The position numbers were made by a program, and so were the translations under genes. This document shows positions 24,501 to 36,420 of a stretch of 64,000 bases of DNA, in pieces. This DNA comes from Helicostylum pulchrum. Lineage: Eukaryota; Mucoromycota; Mucoromycetes; Mucorales; Mucoraceae. Below the pieces are notes generated by a model. It ran no database searches. It was not told the origin of the DNA and saw only the letters and a list, made by a program, of their open reading frames with translations. How positions within the stretch are numbered: the first letter of the stretch is position 1; each line of letters begins with the position of its first letter. Location: NCBI GenBank assembly GCA_025677825.1, contig JAIXMO010000025.1:124001-188000 (forward strand), given 5' to 3'.

Positions 24501-24835
24501 CTATCTTCTTCCTTTATTTTACCGGTATTGTTTTTACTAATGTGATGACTATCTTTATGATCACCATGACGTATAACATGGTGATTCATCATGGCGTCTA
24601 CCATATCTGCTTGTGTCTTGGCTGCAAAATCTGTCTGTGTCTTGGCTGTAAAGTCTGTAGTTTTACTACTAGTAGATTTTGACTTTTTCTTATGCTTCTT
24701 TTTTTTCTTAGAAGAAGTAACTGTACAATTATTATTATTATTATTATTACTATTATCCATATCGTTATCAGGCTTTGGCTGTAATTGTTGCTGTTGTTGA
24801 GTGGTGGTGGTAGGTAACTGCATGGACTTTGTCAT
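21579..24835 (-). CDS. NST1: Nst1-like stress response protein
   Basis: Nst1 is a fungal protein linked to salt tolerance, splicing factors and P-bodies. Six exons on the complement (24327..24835, 23705..24192, 23465..23643, 23182..23402, 22054..23116, 21579..21992) give 957 residues. In order: a low-complexity start (poly-Gln, poly-Asn, Lys-rich); [21 protein letters not shown] with CNCSVCGKK, the Nst1 zinc-binding-like signature; [17 protein letters not shown]; about 60 Asp/Glu residues (genomic 23840-24030); [17 protein letters not shown]; a very long Glu/Lys/Arg coiled-coil helix (about residues 400-590); then Pro/Ser-rich sequence. This is the complete Nst1 architecture. I chose the ATG at 24835; an in-frame ATG at 24892 would add 19 mostly hydrophobic residues and cannot be excluded. 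Confidence 0.88.
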
Positions 24836-25583
24836 TAGCCGGAATAGCCAGATGAAACAAAAGTCAATTAAAAGTGAATAAATAAAAGGCAAGATCTATT
24901 TTTTTTTATTTTATAAAAAATGTATTAGTACACACCCCTCATATTAAACCATTCACTTTTTGCTTGCTTTACCCTTAAAATTGCTTCTTTTATTAATTTT
25001 TTTTTTCAAAGAAAGAAAAAGAAAAAAACCCATTCTTACTTGAGTTGGGAATTGTTGACCAATTAAGTACAGTCACACTGCGCTATTAGTTTTCCCACTA
25101 TATTTGGGAGCTAGATATCTTGAATCTATTCTACTCATATCTACGTACTTTTTTTTTACACAGTACCAAACTCTTGAAGGTAGGCATGATATTCTATATT
25201 TTATATATTTATATGTAAGACTATTAGAAAAACAACAACCGACGCGTCTGCAATGTATCAATTATGTCTGCTATGATACACGTGATTATCCCGTTTTTAG
25301 AATTAACGATCGCACGTATTTATCATTTTGATTATACATTTTATAAAAAAAAAAGGGTGCCAAATCTAAGGGTATAATGTTATCTTTGCCAACAAAAAAT
25401 AGTGAATATAAAAATTAGTTTCCCCCTCGCCACCGCTACCACTACCACAAGTTACTTCATTTCGCGTATAGTTATGACAAATTGATATACATGTATATTA
25501 TTTTTTTTAAAAAAAAAAAGTGTTTGATACAAAAAGAAAATGAGAGAGAATAATTTACATGAAAATAATACAAAAAGGGAGAC
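24836..25583. other. Intergenic, Nst1 upstream region
   Basis: AT-rich spacer between two minus-strand genes, the Nst1-like start (24835) and the HSF-type stop (25584). No gene or repeat stands out beyond homopolymers. Confidence 0.5.
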
Positions 25584-26702
25584 TTATTGGTTAGAGAAAC
25601 CCATAGATATAAGTTGTTGTTGAGTCATACGTTTGTCTTGATCTTGCTTGTCTTGATTGTAATAAGGTAGATTGACGCTTGATACAGGACTAGGGAGAAG
25701 AGTGCTATGTACACCCATAGAGAAATTGAAACCATGATCTTGACCGTTTAAAGAAGAGTCCATCATTTCGTGTTGCAAAGGTTTACGAACAGAAGCATAA
25801 GGAGAAGTAACAGTTAAACCTGGTTGTTCGTTATTATTTTCATATTCATTAACTTTGCAAAAAAAAAGAGTCAGCACTATGTATTTTCATTTTTTTTTAA
25901 AAAAAAAGACTTACAAAGAGAGGTAACAGGAATTCCTTCTCGTTCAGCCAATTTCTTAATGATAATTTGTTGTTGAAGCTGAGTCTTTTTCGTATCTTCA
26001 AAACTTTGCAACAAATTAGCAAAGTTTTCTTGCAAGACGTGGAAATGTTGAAGTAAATCAGCATGCGATAATTGTACCATAGCAAACGAAGCATGAATAT
26101 CACCAGTCTCTCTTCTTAAGAGTTCAGAGTCCATTGATTTACGTTTGATCTCTTCAAGCAAGTCAGCGCGACCTCTTTGGAAATTGGAATGCGAAAATTC
26201 CCAAATTTCGTTCTTGTTATTGCCTCTTTGACCACGAGGAGATTTATTAATTTTATGGAAACCGTACATATTTAATTGACGTACAAAACTTGAAAAGTTT
26301 GAATGTTTAAAGTTCTCTGGCAAGATTTCTTGCGCGAATCGAGTAGCGTTACAAACAAGAAATGATCTACCGCTAGCGTTCCATGATATTAAATGTTGAT
26401 AACGTTTATCATTAACCATACTATTTAAAAAAAAAAAAGTTAAAAACTGTTTTGGTTCCTGATTTTTTTCTGTTGCTTGTATGTATTACCTACCTAAATA
26501 GTTTATTAATAAATGTACTAACACCACGTTTTGTGGGACGTTTGTGAGATTCAACAGTATCCCAGTTACCGTTCTCGGCTGGAGACATTGGTGATATGGG
26601 ACTATTTGTAGACGATTCAGTAGATGACATGCTTCCACGACTGTCTCTGTAAGTATTAAAGTGATCTGGGTGAGGGATATTAATACGATATAAATCTGAC
26701 AT
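25584..26702 (-). CDS. HSF-type DNA-binding transcription factor
   Basis: A nuclear transcription factor with one heat-shock-factor winged-helix domain. Exons on the complement 26494..26702, 25915..26420 and 25584..25852 give 327 residues. The domain covers residues about 62-165: FINKLFSMVND, LISWNASGRSFLV, FAQEILPENFKHSNFSSFVR (recognition helix), QLNMYGFHKI and WEFSHSNFQRG. It is split by the first intron exactly at the KL(F/Y)S-M junction, a position that restores the consensus. After it comes a short coiled coil (ADLLHFHVLQENFANLL-type leucine spacing). The C-terminus is Gln/Ser/Pro-rich. It could be a true Hsf1 or a related Sfl1, Mga1 or Skn7-like regulator; the short trimerisation region does not decide this. 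No response-regulator domain is present, which argues against Skn7. Confidence 0.88.
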
Positions 26703-27483
26703 TATTGCATAAATGTTAAAAAGTTCGTTATTAGAAGAAGTAAAAAAAATCTTAAAGAATAATCGAAGGAAAAAAAAAGGCGCTCTTTTCTAATATTTCA
26801 TTAAATAAATGAACAGACTTTTTTTCAGAAAAAAAATGGAGTGGAACCTTAGCAAAAGTTTCAAATTTCAAGGCTTTATCTTTTGCTTTATACATTTAGA
26901 TTGGCCATGTTTCTCGTTCCATTTTTTTTCCACTGGTATAATTTGTTTTCTTTGAAATAAAAAATTAACGGGAAAGAAAATTACTTTACAGAAAAATTCC
27001 ATCCAAGTATGAAGTTCTTAACATAGAAAGCAAAAAAAAAGAAAATAGAAAAAAAAGCATAATGCTACTTTGTGTTATCTCTTTTTATTCTTTTAATTTA
27101 GCAGATTTTTTTTTTAAAAAAAAAGAGAGTTTGCTTTTTCAAAGATACCAAAAGATTATTCCACTGCGAAAAAAAAAGTATTTGATCTTATCAGCTAAAT
27201 AGATAAAAATATGGGTTTTATTCTTAAAACAATGCTATGGATATTTTTAGTTCAAACGCGTTGATTTGCTCCCTCTATTCATGTTTTATTATTATGGCAC
27301 ATGCTCGTTCTTACTAATATTTCCAAAATTATACATGCTCCTTCTTTTATTTCACAAATCGAAAAGGCACTCAATTTAAAGAAAGGAATACACTTTCTAC
27401 AGTTAATACTGAGAAGAGAACTTTAGACTTCTCTGATTGTCTTTTTACTTAATATATAAATATATAATAATAAAGGGAATGTT
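26703..27483. other. Intergenic, HSF-type gene upstream region
   Basis: About 780 bp upstream of the HSF-type gene and 3' of the large unknown gene. It contains long A runs interrupted by GAAA and TTTC words. A few loosely spaced nGAAn/nTTCn units occur, but I do not see a convincing three-unit heat-shock element. Confidence 0.45.
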
Positions 27484-30400
27484 TTAATTGAGAAAATACA
27501 AATACTGTGGTTTTTTAAAACTGGTTTCTTCTTCCTTATTTAACACATTTAACCCCAACGCTTCCGCCATCCTTTTATAACTAGGTACAGAATCTAGAAC
27601 CACAGAACCCAACAATTTCTCTTCACTTGGCATAAGTGCAGGTCTCATCAACATCACAAACTTATAATCCGACTTCCTCTTTTTCCAATGTACGATTCTA
27701 TTCTTTGGTTGTTGCTGCAACATCCTTTGAAAATGTTGTCTACTTGGCATATCTATTAACCCTTCCGTAATTTGTATCATCAATCTTTCTATTGCCTGTT
27801 GTTGCACTTCGTCTAAAGTTTTATCTTGTATTATCGAACACAGATGATAAAATGTTATTACTGATAAGGCACGATTTGATTTCAAGTCTTGCGTATCTAA
27901 AAGAGGATAATAGACGACCTTTGGCTCCATATCAACTGCTGATAAGGAGTTTTGATTTTCGACAAGGTCTGAAATGGTATCCGCCTTCGTTTTAGATTTC
28001 AGTTCATTGTAAGAAGTATCGGCTTGACTAATGTTTGCCCAATTTGTAAAGTTCTAGATCTTCATTAACATGGATTTTTTTCTGAAGTGAGATATATTTG
28101 TACTAAACATACCTGTAATAATTTAACCAAGCCTGAGACGTAGTAATTATCTTGCTTATCGCTCATCTCTGTAGACCTATTTATATTATCCTTTAACAAT
28201 AATATAATATAGAGAATTATAAAATATTGCTTGGTACCTATTTATAATAGTAGCTCTTTAGTATCTCCCTATCATATTATTTAAGAGAGAAAATGAAAAT
28301 AAAAATACATACCAACTTCTGAAATGTCTTGAATAATAGGATTCATTTCTTCTTTTTCATATCCACCATACTCTCGAATTACTGTATGTACGTCTATAAA
28401 AGAATCATAAAGTTTACCAAGGAAATGCAAAAGTAAATCAGGATATTCTATTGAAACAGATAACGAAGTCTTTGGATGTAAGACGTGTTCTAAAGAGGCA
28501 CGTACAATTGTATCTTCATAAGGATGGTTCCATAATAGTAATAGGTTATACATCCACTTGTCCATATGCTAATAACGTGTAAATATATATAAGTACACTA
28601 TATCATTAAATAAACAGTGCGCTTCTCAAAAACATACCTCGAATAATTCATCTGTAAGATTTGTTGATAACTTACACGCAGTGAACACCTGGAACCATCC
28701 TTCAAGTTTTTCAGAAGTTTGCACGGAGTCATCATTACATTCTTTAATAAATAAATCATTTAATCCACCCGTAATACGGAAGAACGCCATTGGTACTTGC
28801 AAAGGTCGTTTAATGATACGGTGCGTAACATTGTACCAAAGTAACTGAGTTTTCCAGTCTAGTTTTTTTTTAAAAAAAAAATTAGATTTCTTTCTTTTAA
28901 ATAATCCACTAATCACACTTACCAAATTCCAAAAGCGTATCTCTAAAAAACTGATAAACTGAAGAAAAATGTTCACAATGTGTTTCCATCACATACTCGA
29001 GTATAATAGATAATCTTTTGATAATATGAAGGGCAGATTCCCAATCTTGCAACCTCAAAACTACTGGCTGTAAATTATCTAGTAACCGAAGTTTTAATAG
29101 CTTGGTGAGACATACAAGATATGTTTCAGGTGAACAATAAAGAAAAGCAGGAAAATCAGATTTTGACATAATCGTAGTCCAATCGTTCGTTGAAGGTGCG
29201 TCGCAAAAAGCATTTAGGACGTATAATGCAAATTGAACCAAGACAAGGTGCATATCAGAATTACTTTCAGAAAATAATATAAAATTTTGTAAGACACAGT
29301 GAGTTAATGCATCTTTGACAGATAATAATTCTTGATCTACCAGTGAATTTGGCGTTAAAATAAGTGGATACTCGCTATTAAACTCCTATAATAGAAAAAA
29401 AAGGTGTAAGAAGGGGAGATACTGAGTTTTTTTTTTCCGGAATAGATTACTTTTTGATGGCAACATGATTTGATAAAATGCGTAATATTACTCATATATT
29501 TTGCAACTAGGTCGCTGTTTTCGGCTGTAATAGTATCTTTTAAGACCGATACAAGTAACGTATCTCGACCATTGGTTCGATCAACAAGCGTACATAAGTT
29601 ACCAAGTTTGATTAAAATGGGAACAATCGCCTTATACTGATTTTTGTTTTGAATACAAGTTAAAAATAACTGACGAACTACTTCATATGGCCATACAATA
29701 GATAACTAATTTGGAAAATATACAGAAAAGTTTAATTTACAAGATTTATATTTAGAGACTCAAAATAAACTTACTATTATTATTTTTCTAACAACGTCTT
29801 CTGGAACCAATGTATCTTCTTCAAAAGAAGTAATTTGGTTTGTAACTTTAACCATGTTCTGTTCAAATGGAATATTCCAAAATAAAGTAGAACCCAGAAT
29901 AGGCGAACGAATGTAATTGTTTTCATTTCTGGATTTTATACTATATTAGTCAATTAAAATATATGTTTATACTTTTTATTGTTTACCTGTTGTTGAATAC
30001 ATGATCTCTGAATAATAATAACTCTTCGTTTGTTTGGATATGATTCAAACAAATATCTAGTAGTTGCGAAATTTTCTAAATAGAAAAAAATAAAAATAAA
30101 AATCGTATCACATACTAATAAAAAGAAACAGGTCCTTACCTTGATCAATTCTATAGATGTTGAATTGTCTTCCCGATTATAGTGTTCTACATGTTTCAAA
30201 ATATGTTTGTACAGTACTGGAAGCATGTTTTCTTTTACGATTAACTCAGCAATTATTTCTTCGCATTTGGCATCTATAATATCACTACATATATATTTTT
30301 TTAAAATTATACTCTTTCTTATTTTTTTACTTGCCGTTAAATTACCTTATCCAAAGATCCGTAAACTGGATTATTACTTTTAATACTGATTTCCAGTACA

Positions 30401-31765
30401 TACCACGATTACGAATGGTATAAATGCAATTACGTTTTACCACTGTCATAATTTCGGTATTATTTCGTACAATCGTTTCTTCTAACTTATCAAACCCAGA
30501 TTTTTCTTCATTACATATAACGCTACGATCATCGTGTTGACCAGGAAATACTTCAAGGTTAATGTATTCCAAGATTATTTTAAATACATGTTCATGATCG
30601 CTATTCTCAGGGTCTTTAACACTTGACTTTAAGTATTCGATTAATGAGATTTGTGGACTAGTAACAGAGAAAGTTAGTCAAGTAATTATTTAACAAGTTA
30701 AAAATATATCTACCTATCTGGTTTGTTTGACGTCAAATCAGCTTCTATATCATAATCAAAGAGATTTATTTGGGTAGTGGGCAAATGATTGATAAAACGC
30801 GTGTAGCATGACTCAATAATACGAGCTTCCGGGACTTCGTTTTCTTTAGCTAGTTCTACTACGGCATAGAGAGTATTAAATACACGTGTATCATATTGAG
30901 AAGGAATTGCATTGATTAAATGATATAAGCTGTCAAATAATCTTTTTACTCGAGTCTGAGCGTTTTGAAACCTCGATACTCGAAACGCATTGCTAATGAA
31001 TTCGTAGAATGCTTGTATCATTATATGTAAATTAGAAGGCGATATGAACTCGCCTACTTTATCAGTCCAACTAACTGTCCATGCCGTATACTGTTCGTCG
31101 TCCGATAAATTTAATGATAAATGAATAAATGTTTTGAGAACCGTCAAAGGTCGTTGATCTGTATTCTGGTATAATTCGAAAATAAGTTGTAATGCAGACT
31201 TTATAAAAATGCTTTAGCTCCAAGTTCTGCACAGTACATAAAAAAAAGGGGGGGGGGGACTTACGTTGGTATCCATTTTCCAAAGTTCTCTTTCCATAAA
31301 TTTACGCAATTTATAACTTTGAACGAGGTCCGCATAATCTTTATGACCTAAACCATTTTCAAATCTAGGTACATCAAAGTTTATGCTGTAATCTATTCCA
31401 AACATTAATACCAAAAAAAAAGTATTTTTTAAATAAAAGAACGTGCCTTTTTGATTAACAAGAGCTTGAAAAATTACATGGTGTAAAGCTTCATGTGCTT
31501 GTTCTGTATTACCAAAGTATATAACTGTTTGCTCAAAACTCTCATGTAGACGATCATTTTTATTACTATCGAAGAAGGCATGAGTATGTTATATGCAATT
31601 CACTTCGTAAAAAAAAGTACCTATCAACTGCACTGGTGTACTTTGACTCGTGTTCTAACCAACCGTTTAGATCAGCCTATCATAAACTTTAGTTTTCACT
31701 CTCTTCTCAAACTTTTTATACATATATATTACTTTGAATCTGTTCTCCATTGCGCCATCGATCAT
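27484..31765 (-). CDS. Large unrecognised alpha-helical protein, 14 exons
   Basis: I do not recognise this gene. Fourteen exons on the complement (31733..31765, 31621..31676, 31265..31565, 30714..31198, 30346..30657, 30140..30284, 29987..30075, 29775..29940, 29451..29705, 28923..29385, 28638..28858, 28313..28568, 28113..28168, 27484..28053) join in frame to 1135 residues. The sequence is almost entirely amphipathic helix rich in Leu/Ile/Lys/Glu (YFGNTEQAHEALHHVIFQAL; LLDICLNHIQTNEELLLF), suggesting a HEAT/ARM- or TPR-like solenoid. There is no signal peptide or membrane span. The C-terminal part is distinct (NRIVHWKKRKSDYKFVMLMR, then PSYKRMAEALGLNVL) and may be a separate small domain. The reading is open through 31414-31450, where an intron could be missed. 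It shares a 112-bp divergent promoter with the CCDC97-like gene. Confidence 0.75.
31249..31258. repeat. Poly-G tract next to a splice donor
   Basis: About ten G on the + strand (ten C on the gene strand) sit directly beside a GTAAGT donor in intron 3 of the large minus-strand gene. This is unusual in so AT-rich a genome. Confidence 0.8.
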
Positions 31766-31877
31766 TATTAAAAAGAAAGTAAAAAAGGCTTCAAAAGAGA
31801 AAAATATAGCCTAAATTTAAAGTGACAGCTAAAACCAGTACTTTTTTATTTTTGTTATTCATGTACTCTTTTCACTC
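31766..31877. promoter_or_regulatory. Shared divergent promoter, 112 bp
   Basis: Only 112 bp separate the start codons of the large unknown gene (31765, minus) and the CCDC97-like gene (31878, plus). Both 5' leaders and both core promoters must lie here or overlap the neighbouring exon. The sequence is AT-rich, and no clear TATA box is seen on either strand. Confidence 0.6.
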
Positions 31878-32925
31878 ATGAACAATTCAGCAGAATCTCA
31901 AGTTATGGACTTTGTCCAGAGAAATCTGGACACCATTCCGTTTAAAACATTACGTCTCGGGGAAGAAGAATTAGCTGCACCCGAAAAGCTATTACAAATG
32001 CAAAAGATATTACATGACGATCCAGCTCTTTTTTTAAGTAAATGGGGACGATATTTATCACAACCCACGTTAACTTTATTTCAAGTTATTGAGAATAATT
32101 ATGAAGTTGATTTTTACTTGGATAGTTTACTTTATAAAGATGAAATTGAAAATAAATCTATCGATAAGCAACCTATCGATAAGCGACCTTCTAAATCAGC
32201 TTTATATACACTTGTTCAAAATAGACGATACGAATACTTAAAACGTCATTTGAAGAACTCTGATTACTTTTCGGACGAATCAATTCTACTGCGAGATCCT
32301 ACTCTATACGACCAGTTTATTGGTCAACATATACCTGCTAATGAGAAAGAACAACCGTTCGCCGATGATATTACTCTCGTTAATCGAATCCTTAGTAATA
32401 TCGACCGAAAATTTGTCGAAGATCATTTACATCAACAAAAAATTATTGATGAAGAGCAATTGGAAGAGGAAGAGGAAGAGGAAGAGGAAGATGAAAGCGA
32501 TGATGAAGTAGTAGAAAAGTCTACTCCAACTGTAATTACAAAGCGAAAGAATAAGGACGTTGAAATGGAAGAAACTGAAACTTTGAATACCGACACCGAC
32601 ATCGCTGACGCAGATACTGATATTATAGAAGATATTACTGATGAGTTTAGAGAAGAACAAAGATTGGAACTGATCCGACTGCTGGAAGAGAAATTTCTGG
32701 CTGGTAAAGATGTAAGTAACCTTTTATGTAATGATTTCTACATGTGTATATTTACCATTACATGTAGGATTTTGATTATGACCAAGTGGATTTTAACGAC
32801 GTAAGTTACTAAAATTGAAATATGTTACAATTAATATTTATGTAAATATATTTTTCGTATAGGAATACGATGATCTTGAACAGTTGGATAGAGATATTCA
32901 AGATCAATATTTCGATGAAGACTAA
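31878..32925 (+). CDS. CCDC97-like protein (DUF2052)
   Basis: Eukaryotic protein related to human CCDC97, reported with the U2/SF3B splicing machinery. Exons 31878..32711, 32768..32800 (only 33 bp) and 32863..32925 give 309 residues. The family block is clear: NRRYEYLKRHLKNSDYFSDE, then LLRDPTLYDQFIGQH, matching the conserved RRY-YL...G-YFS...RDP-LY-QYIG pattern. It is followed by an acidic [12 protein letters not shown] stretch and by EQRLELIRLLEEKFLAGKD with an Asp/Tyr-rich acidic tail (DFDYDQVDFND, EYDDLEQLD), as in the family. The 33-bp microexon keeps frame and supplies the conserved acidic tail, supporting the splice calls. Confidence 0.85.
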
Positions 32926-33670
32926 TATGCGCTAGTGTAGTGAATTATGACTAAATATTACTTTATATCAAACAAGTTTGATAAGCTAAAGAGAAAACAG
33001 ATAACCTTTGTAAAAAAAAAAAGCTAGGATAGAATCGCTCCAAGTGCAATTTTATCTCTTATAAATAAAATAAAAGATAGAACACTTGATTCAACTTTAT
33101 TTAAAATAAGTTTTAGTACACAAGTTTTTACATTACTCAGCTAGTTGGTTATTTTTGATTTGCAGTAGTGGCTCTATTTAAGGGAGACTCCCCCCCCCCC
33201 CCCGCTTTAACACCTCTATCACCACTTCTCGATTTATGGGTGGAATCCAACTCCACAAAACTACTAAATATATAAAATAAATTTAAAAGTGATAATAAAA
33301 AAAAAGTTTTAATTAGCTTATATAAAAGCGTCTAGTCTTCAAAAGTGTACAATCAAATCGATATTATTAAAACAAAGAGATAATAATCGAACTGATAGAG
33401 AGAGGACCTTACAAAGTAATTAAAGTATAAAGACAATAAAATTATACTTGAATGGAGTGTGTATCAGCTATCAAGGGGTCAAATTTTAATTGAGGTTTTC
33501 TGACAATGAAATCAGATTTTATTAGCTTTCATGGTTAATGTTTTCCTAATTCAGAAGTATTTTTTCTTTGTGACATTTGATGTTAATAAAGAACCAGTTT
33601 GATATTTTAAAATAATTTGCTTGAGAGCAGCCTTAAACAGTTTTATTTTTTGCAAAAAAAAACTCCCGAA
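32926..33670. other. Intergenic with a poly-C tract
   Basis: Between the CCDC97-like gene and the F-box pseudogene. The notable feature is a run of about 15 C at about 33189-33203. No gene is seen. Confidence 0.6.
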
Positions 33671-35355
33671 ATGTCGTCATTACCATCAGAAGTCTTGACA
33701 CGTATATTTAACGGTTTAGAAATAAAGGATATATTACAATGTCAACTCACCAGCAAACAATGGTATATAAACTCATTGATCCGTATATATTCCAATGTAG
33801 ATCTATGTTCAGGGGAGGAAGCGAGACTCTTTATTCGAGCCATATCAAATTCGTCACAATTAGGTAAATACATCAAAGTTATCGATCTTTTAGACGCAAT
33901 CGAGGAGGGGAGCGATAAAATCCTTTTTGACAGACTTCGTATATTGGAGATGATTATATCACACTGTCCTAATATCACCGAAATAAAATGTGAGGAAAAA
34001 GATTTAGCATTCTGGACTCGACTCATGTACGCGAAAATACAAGGTCAGTTACCCCGTTTAAAGGTCTTACCAGAACCTGATTATATGAATTAAGAATCTT
34101 ATGTTTATACTGCGTTATCGTTTAAAAACTCTTTAGCCAGTTTACATATATGTGGTGATGATAATTTAGGCGGATACTCGACATTGTATGATCAACTTGG
34201 CTAATTTAAAAGCTTACAACGTCTCAACTTTGAAAATCAGTCCTATACATACCTGACTCATTTCGATGGCTTGATTGAAAAGTGCCCCCACCTAAAGGAA
34301 TTTACTTTTGAAGTAAGCACCGACGCAATACAACAACCAAATGAACCCGAACCAACGATATGTCCGCGCCCAGGCATACATAAACTTGAATGTGAATGGA
34401 AACTAATCTGTACCGAAAGTCAGTTAGAACATGTAATGCGTAAATTTCCCAATCTCCGAAGCTTGAGAATTTTGGGTACTGATAAAAAATCCGAGTTTCC
34501 GGTCCCACTTTAATAAAATTCATACAGTATGTTATATCTACGCCAGGTTTCACATTAGAAATACGCGTCCGAAAAGAAGGCCTATTGAATATTGTAATCG
34601 AGTTTATGAAGATAAAAAATGGACGTAAAAACGTAACCATAGGTTATATTAAACACAACCCTCCTCCATTTGGTTTACGCGACTTATCTCTGTCTGTTAA
34701 ATTAGGGGCGCACATGACCTTCGCATCAAATACAGGTGACAATGAAGTAGCTCATATTTGGTTCTTATCTGAGGGAGGCGGATCGCTTCAATCATTTAGA
34801 GTTGTTGACTTTAGTATGACTCCGGACATAAAAGGTGAAGCTAGCAAAAGTATAGATCGGCTTTTTAATATTCTTCGTTTATGTCCTTTATTGAAGGAAT
34901 GCACAATCAACAACGCATCTTCTGTATTAGCAAGTCATCACGAATCGAAATTCCCTTCTCTAAATAAATTGTCTATTCTTAATGTCATAAATTCTAAATC
35001 ACTCGGATTTCTCAATTCTTTATCTTTAAACCTTTCCAATCTCTGTGCATTTTCTTTGGCGCTCCTTTCTACCGATGATAATAATACGGATCCTATAGTT
35101 ATTGATATGCCTCATTCGTCACTTGATTCGCTAACATGCCACGATAACACTAGTGATACAGAAGTTTACATCAAGTTGAAGACAGAGAGAGGATTAAGAT
35201 ATTATTCTGGCAGTATACACGAGTTGATTCCAGTCGATAAAAGTCGTTACCTCTTAGCAGCTCAAAATACTCGATTTGATATAAATTGTAAAGATCTCAA
35301 GGAATTTAAAATAACAGGATACTTTTTCCGCCATCAGCATAACTGGATTTTTTAA
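33671..35355 (+). pseudogene. F-box protein pseudogene (two stops, one frameshift)
   Basis: F-box proteins recruit substrates to SCF ubiquitin ligases. The ATG at 33671 opens with an F-box (SLPSEVLTRIFNGLEIKDIL, then CQLTSKQWY), followed by LRR-like leucine-spaced segments (IEKCPHLKEFTFEV; FPNLRSLRILGT; LCPLLKECTINNA). The intronless frame is broken by TAA at 34091-34093 and TAA at 34202-34204, with homologous-looking sequence continuing in the same frame past both. A frameshift at about 34500-34513 follows, after which the frame beginning near 34515 continues to TAA 35353-35355. Three independent lesions in a gene of about 560 codons indicate a young pseudogene. F-box/LRR families are large in Mucoromycota, so loss of one copy is expected. 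Confidence 0.82.
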
Positions 35356-35816
35356 TAATTTCATATACTGCCAAATCATAAACTTTAAAAGCGAAAACAA
35401 TAAACAATTAGCAAAAAAATAAAATATTCCATAATATCTTTCTTTTTTTTTATATATATTATTACTTCTATTTTAATTGAATTGAAAATGATTCTAATGT
35501 TTGAGTTCTTGTAGAAAACGATACACAGCATGTTTTTGTACAATAACTTGGGTGAGTTCACTAACTATATAAAGTATTACAATACATCATCTTTCATCCA
35601 TTATCATCTTAAAAACGCGTCTTTTAAGTAAAGGTTTAGGTGATCGAAATAAGGTGTTTTCATTGTGTAATTAAACATCAGGAAATATTTTTTTTTGTTC
35701 AAGCTACTTAGTAAAAGTTACTCCTTGGGATGTTGTCTTTTATATAAATTATAAAAAACTGCTTGTTGTCTCATATCTTTCTATTTTTTTTTTCCGGTTG
35801 GTCATTTTGATCATTT

Positions 35817-36420
35817 TTGATCATTTTGGGGGTCGACCCCTTTTGTGTTTTTGTAGTTATTTTGAAATTACTCCTGATCTAATTCTCGTTTCTTTGTGGA
35901 AAAAAACTATCATAATATAGTGCTCATTTAGACGCATCTAACCCATTCAAAATAATATTTTTTAATCGAGTAATCACTGTTTTAGACGTTTTTTGTTTCG
36001 CTAAAATTTGAGTTAAACGGACCTTAAAATGGCGATTTCTTTAAAGCGCGTTTTCTCGCTCAATTTTGGATGTTGCACTTTTGCTTATAAATATCCAATA
36101 TATAGTTTTTAAATATCTACATTCGGTGCTATAACCAAACACGGTAATAAAAAACTACTTTTTACGTAATCACGACATTCTGAAAATTGTTACACGATGT
36201 TACACTAAAAAAGTGTATTTTTTACCCAAAAAAAAAAAGTCAAAAACAGTGATTACTCTTTCAGTTTCTGCATTAAAAGTATAATTTAAAATGGATTAGA
36301 AGCGTCTAAACGAGTTCTATATTATCCGTGTTTTTTCCACAAAGATAAACAAATCGGATCTGGAGTAATTGTAAAATAAGCACAAAAACACAAAAGGGGT
36401 TGACCCCCAAAAATGAAATC
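35817..36420. mobile_element. Foldback/MITE-like element with ~175-bp inverted arms
   Basis: The left arm (about 35817-35991) and the right arm (about 36242-36420) are imperfect inverted copies. Shared words in the same order are GGGGGTCGACCCCTTTTGTG (right: GGGGGTCAACCCCTTTTGTG), AATTACTCC, TTTGTGGAAAAAA, ATAATATAG, TTTAGACGC, and at the inner ends GAGTAATCACTGTTTT. The arms flank about 250 bp of non-coding sequence. There is no ORF, so this would be a non-autonomous element. A target duplication is not obvious, and neither is its autonomous partner. The perfect palindrome GGGGTCGACCCC lies near the left outer end. Confidence 0.7.
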
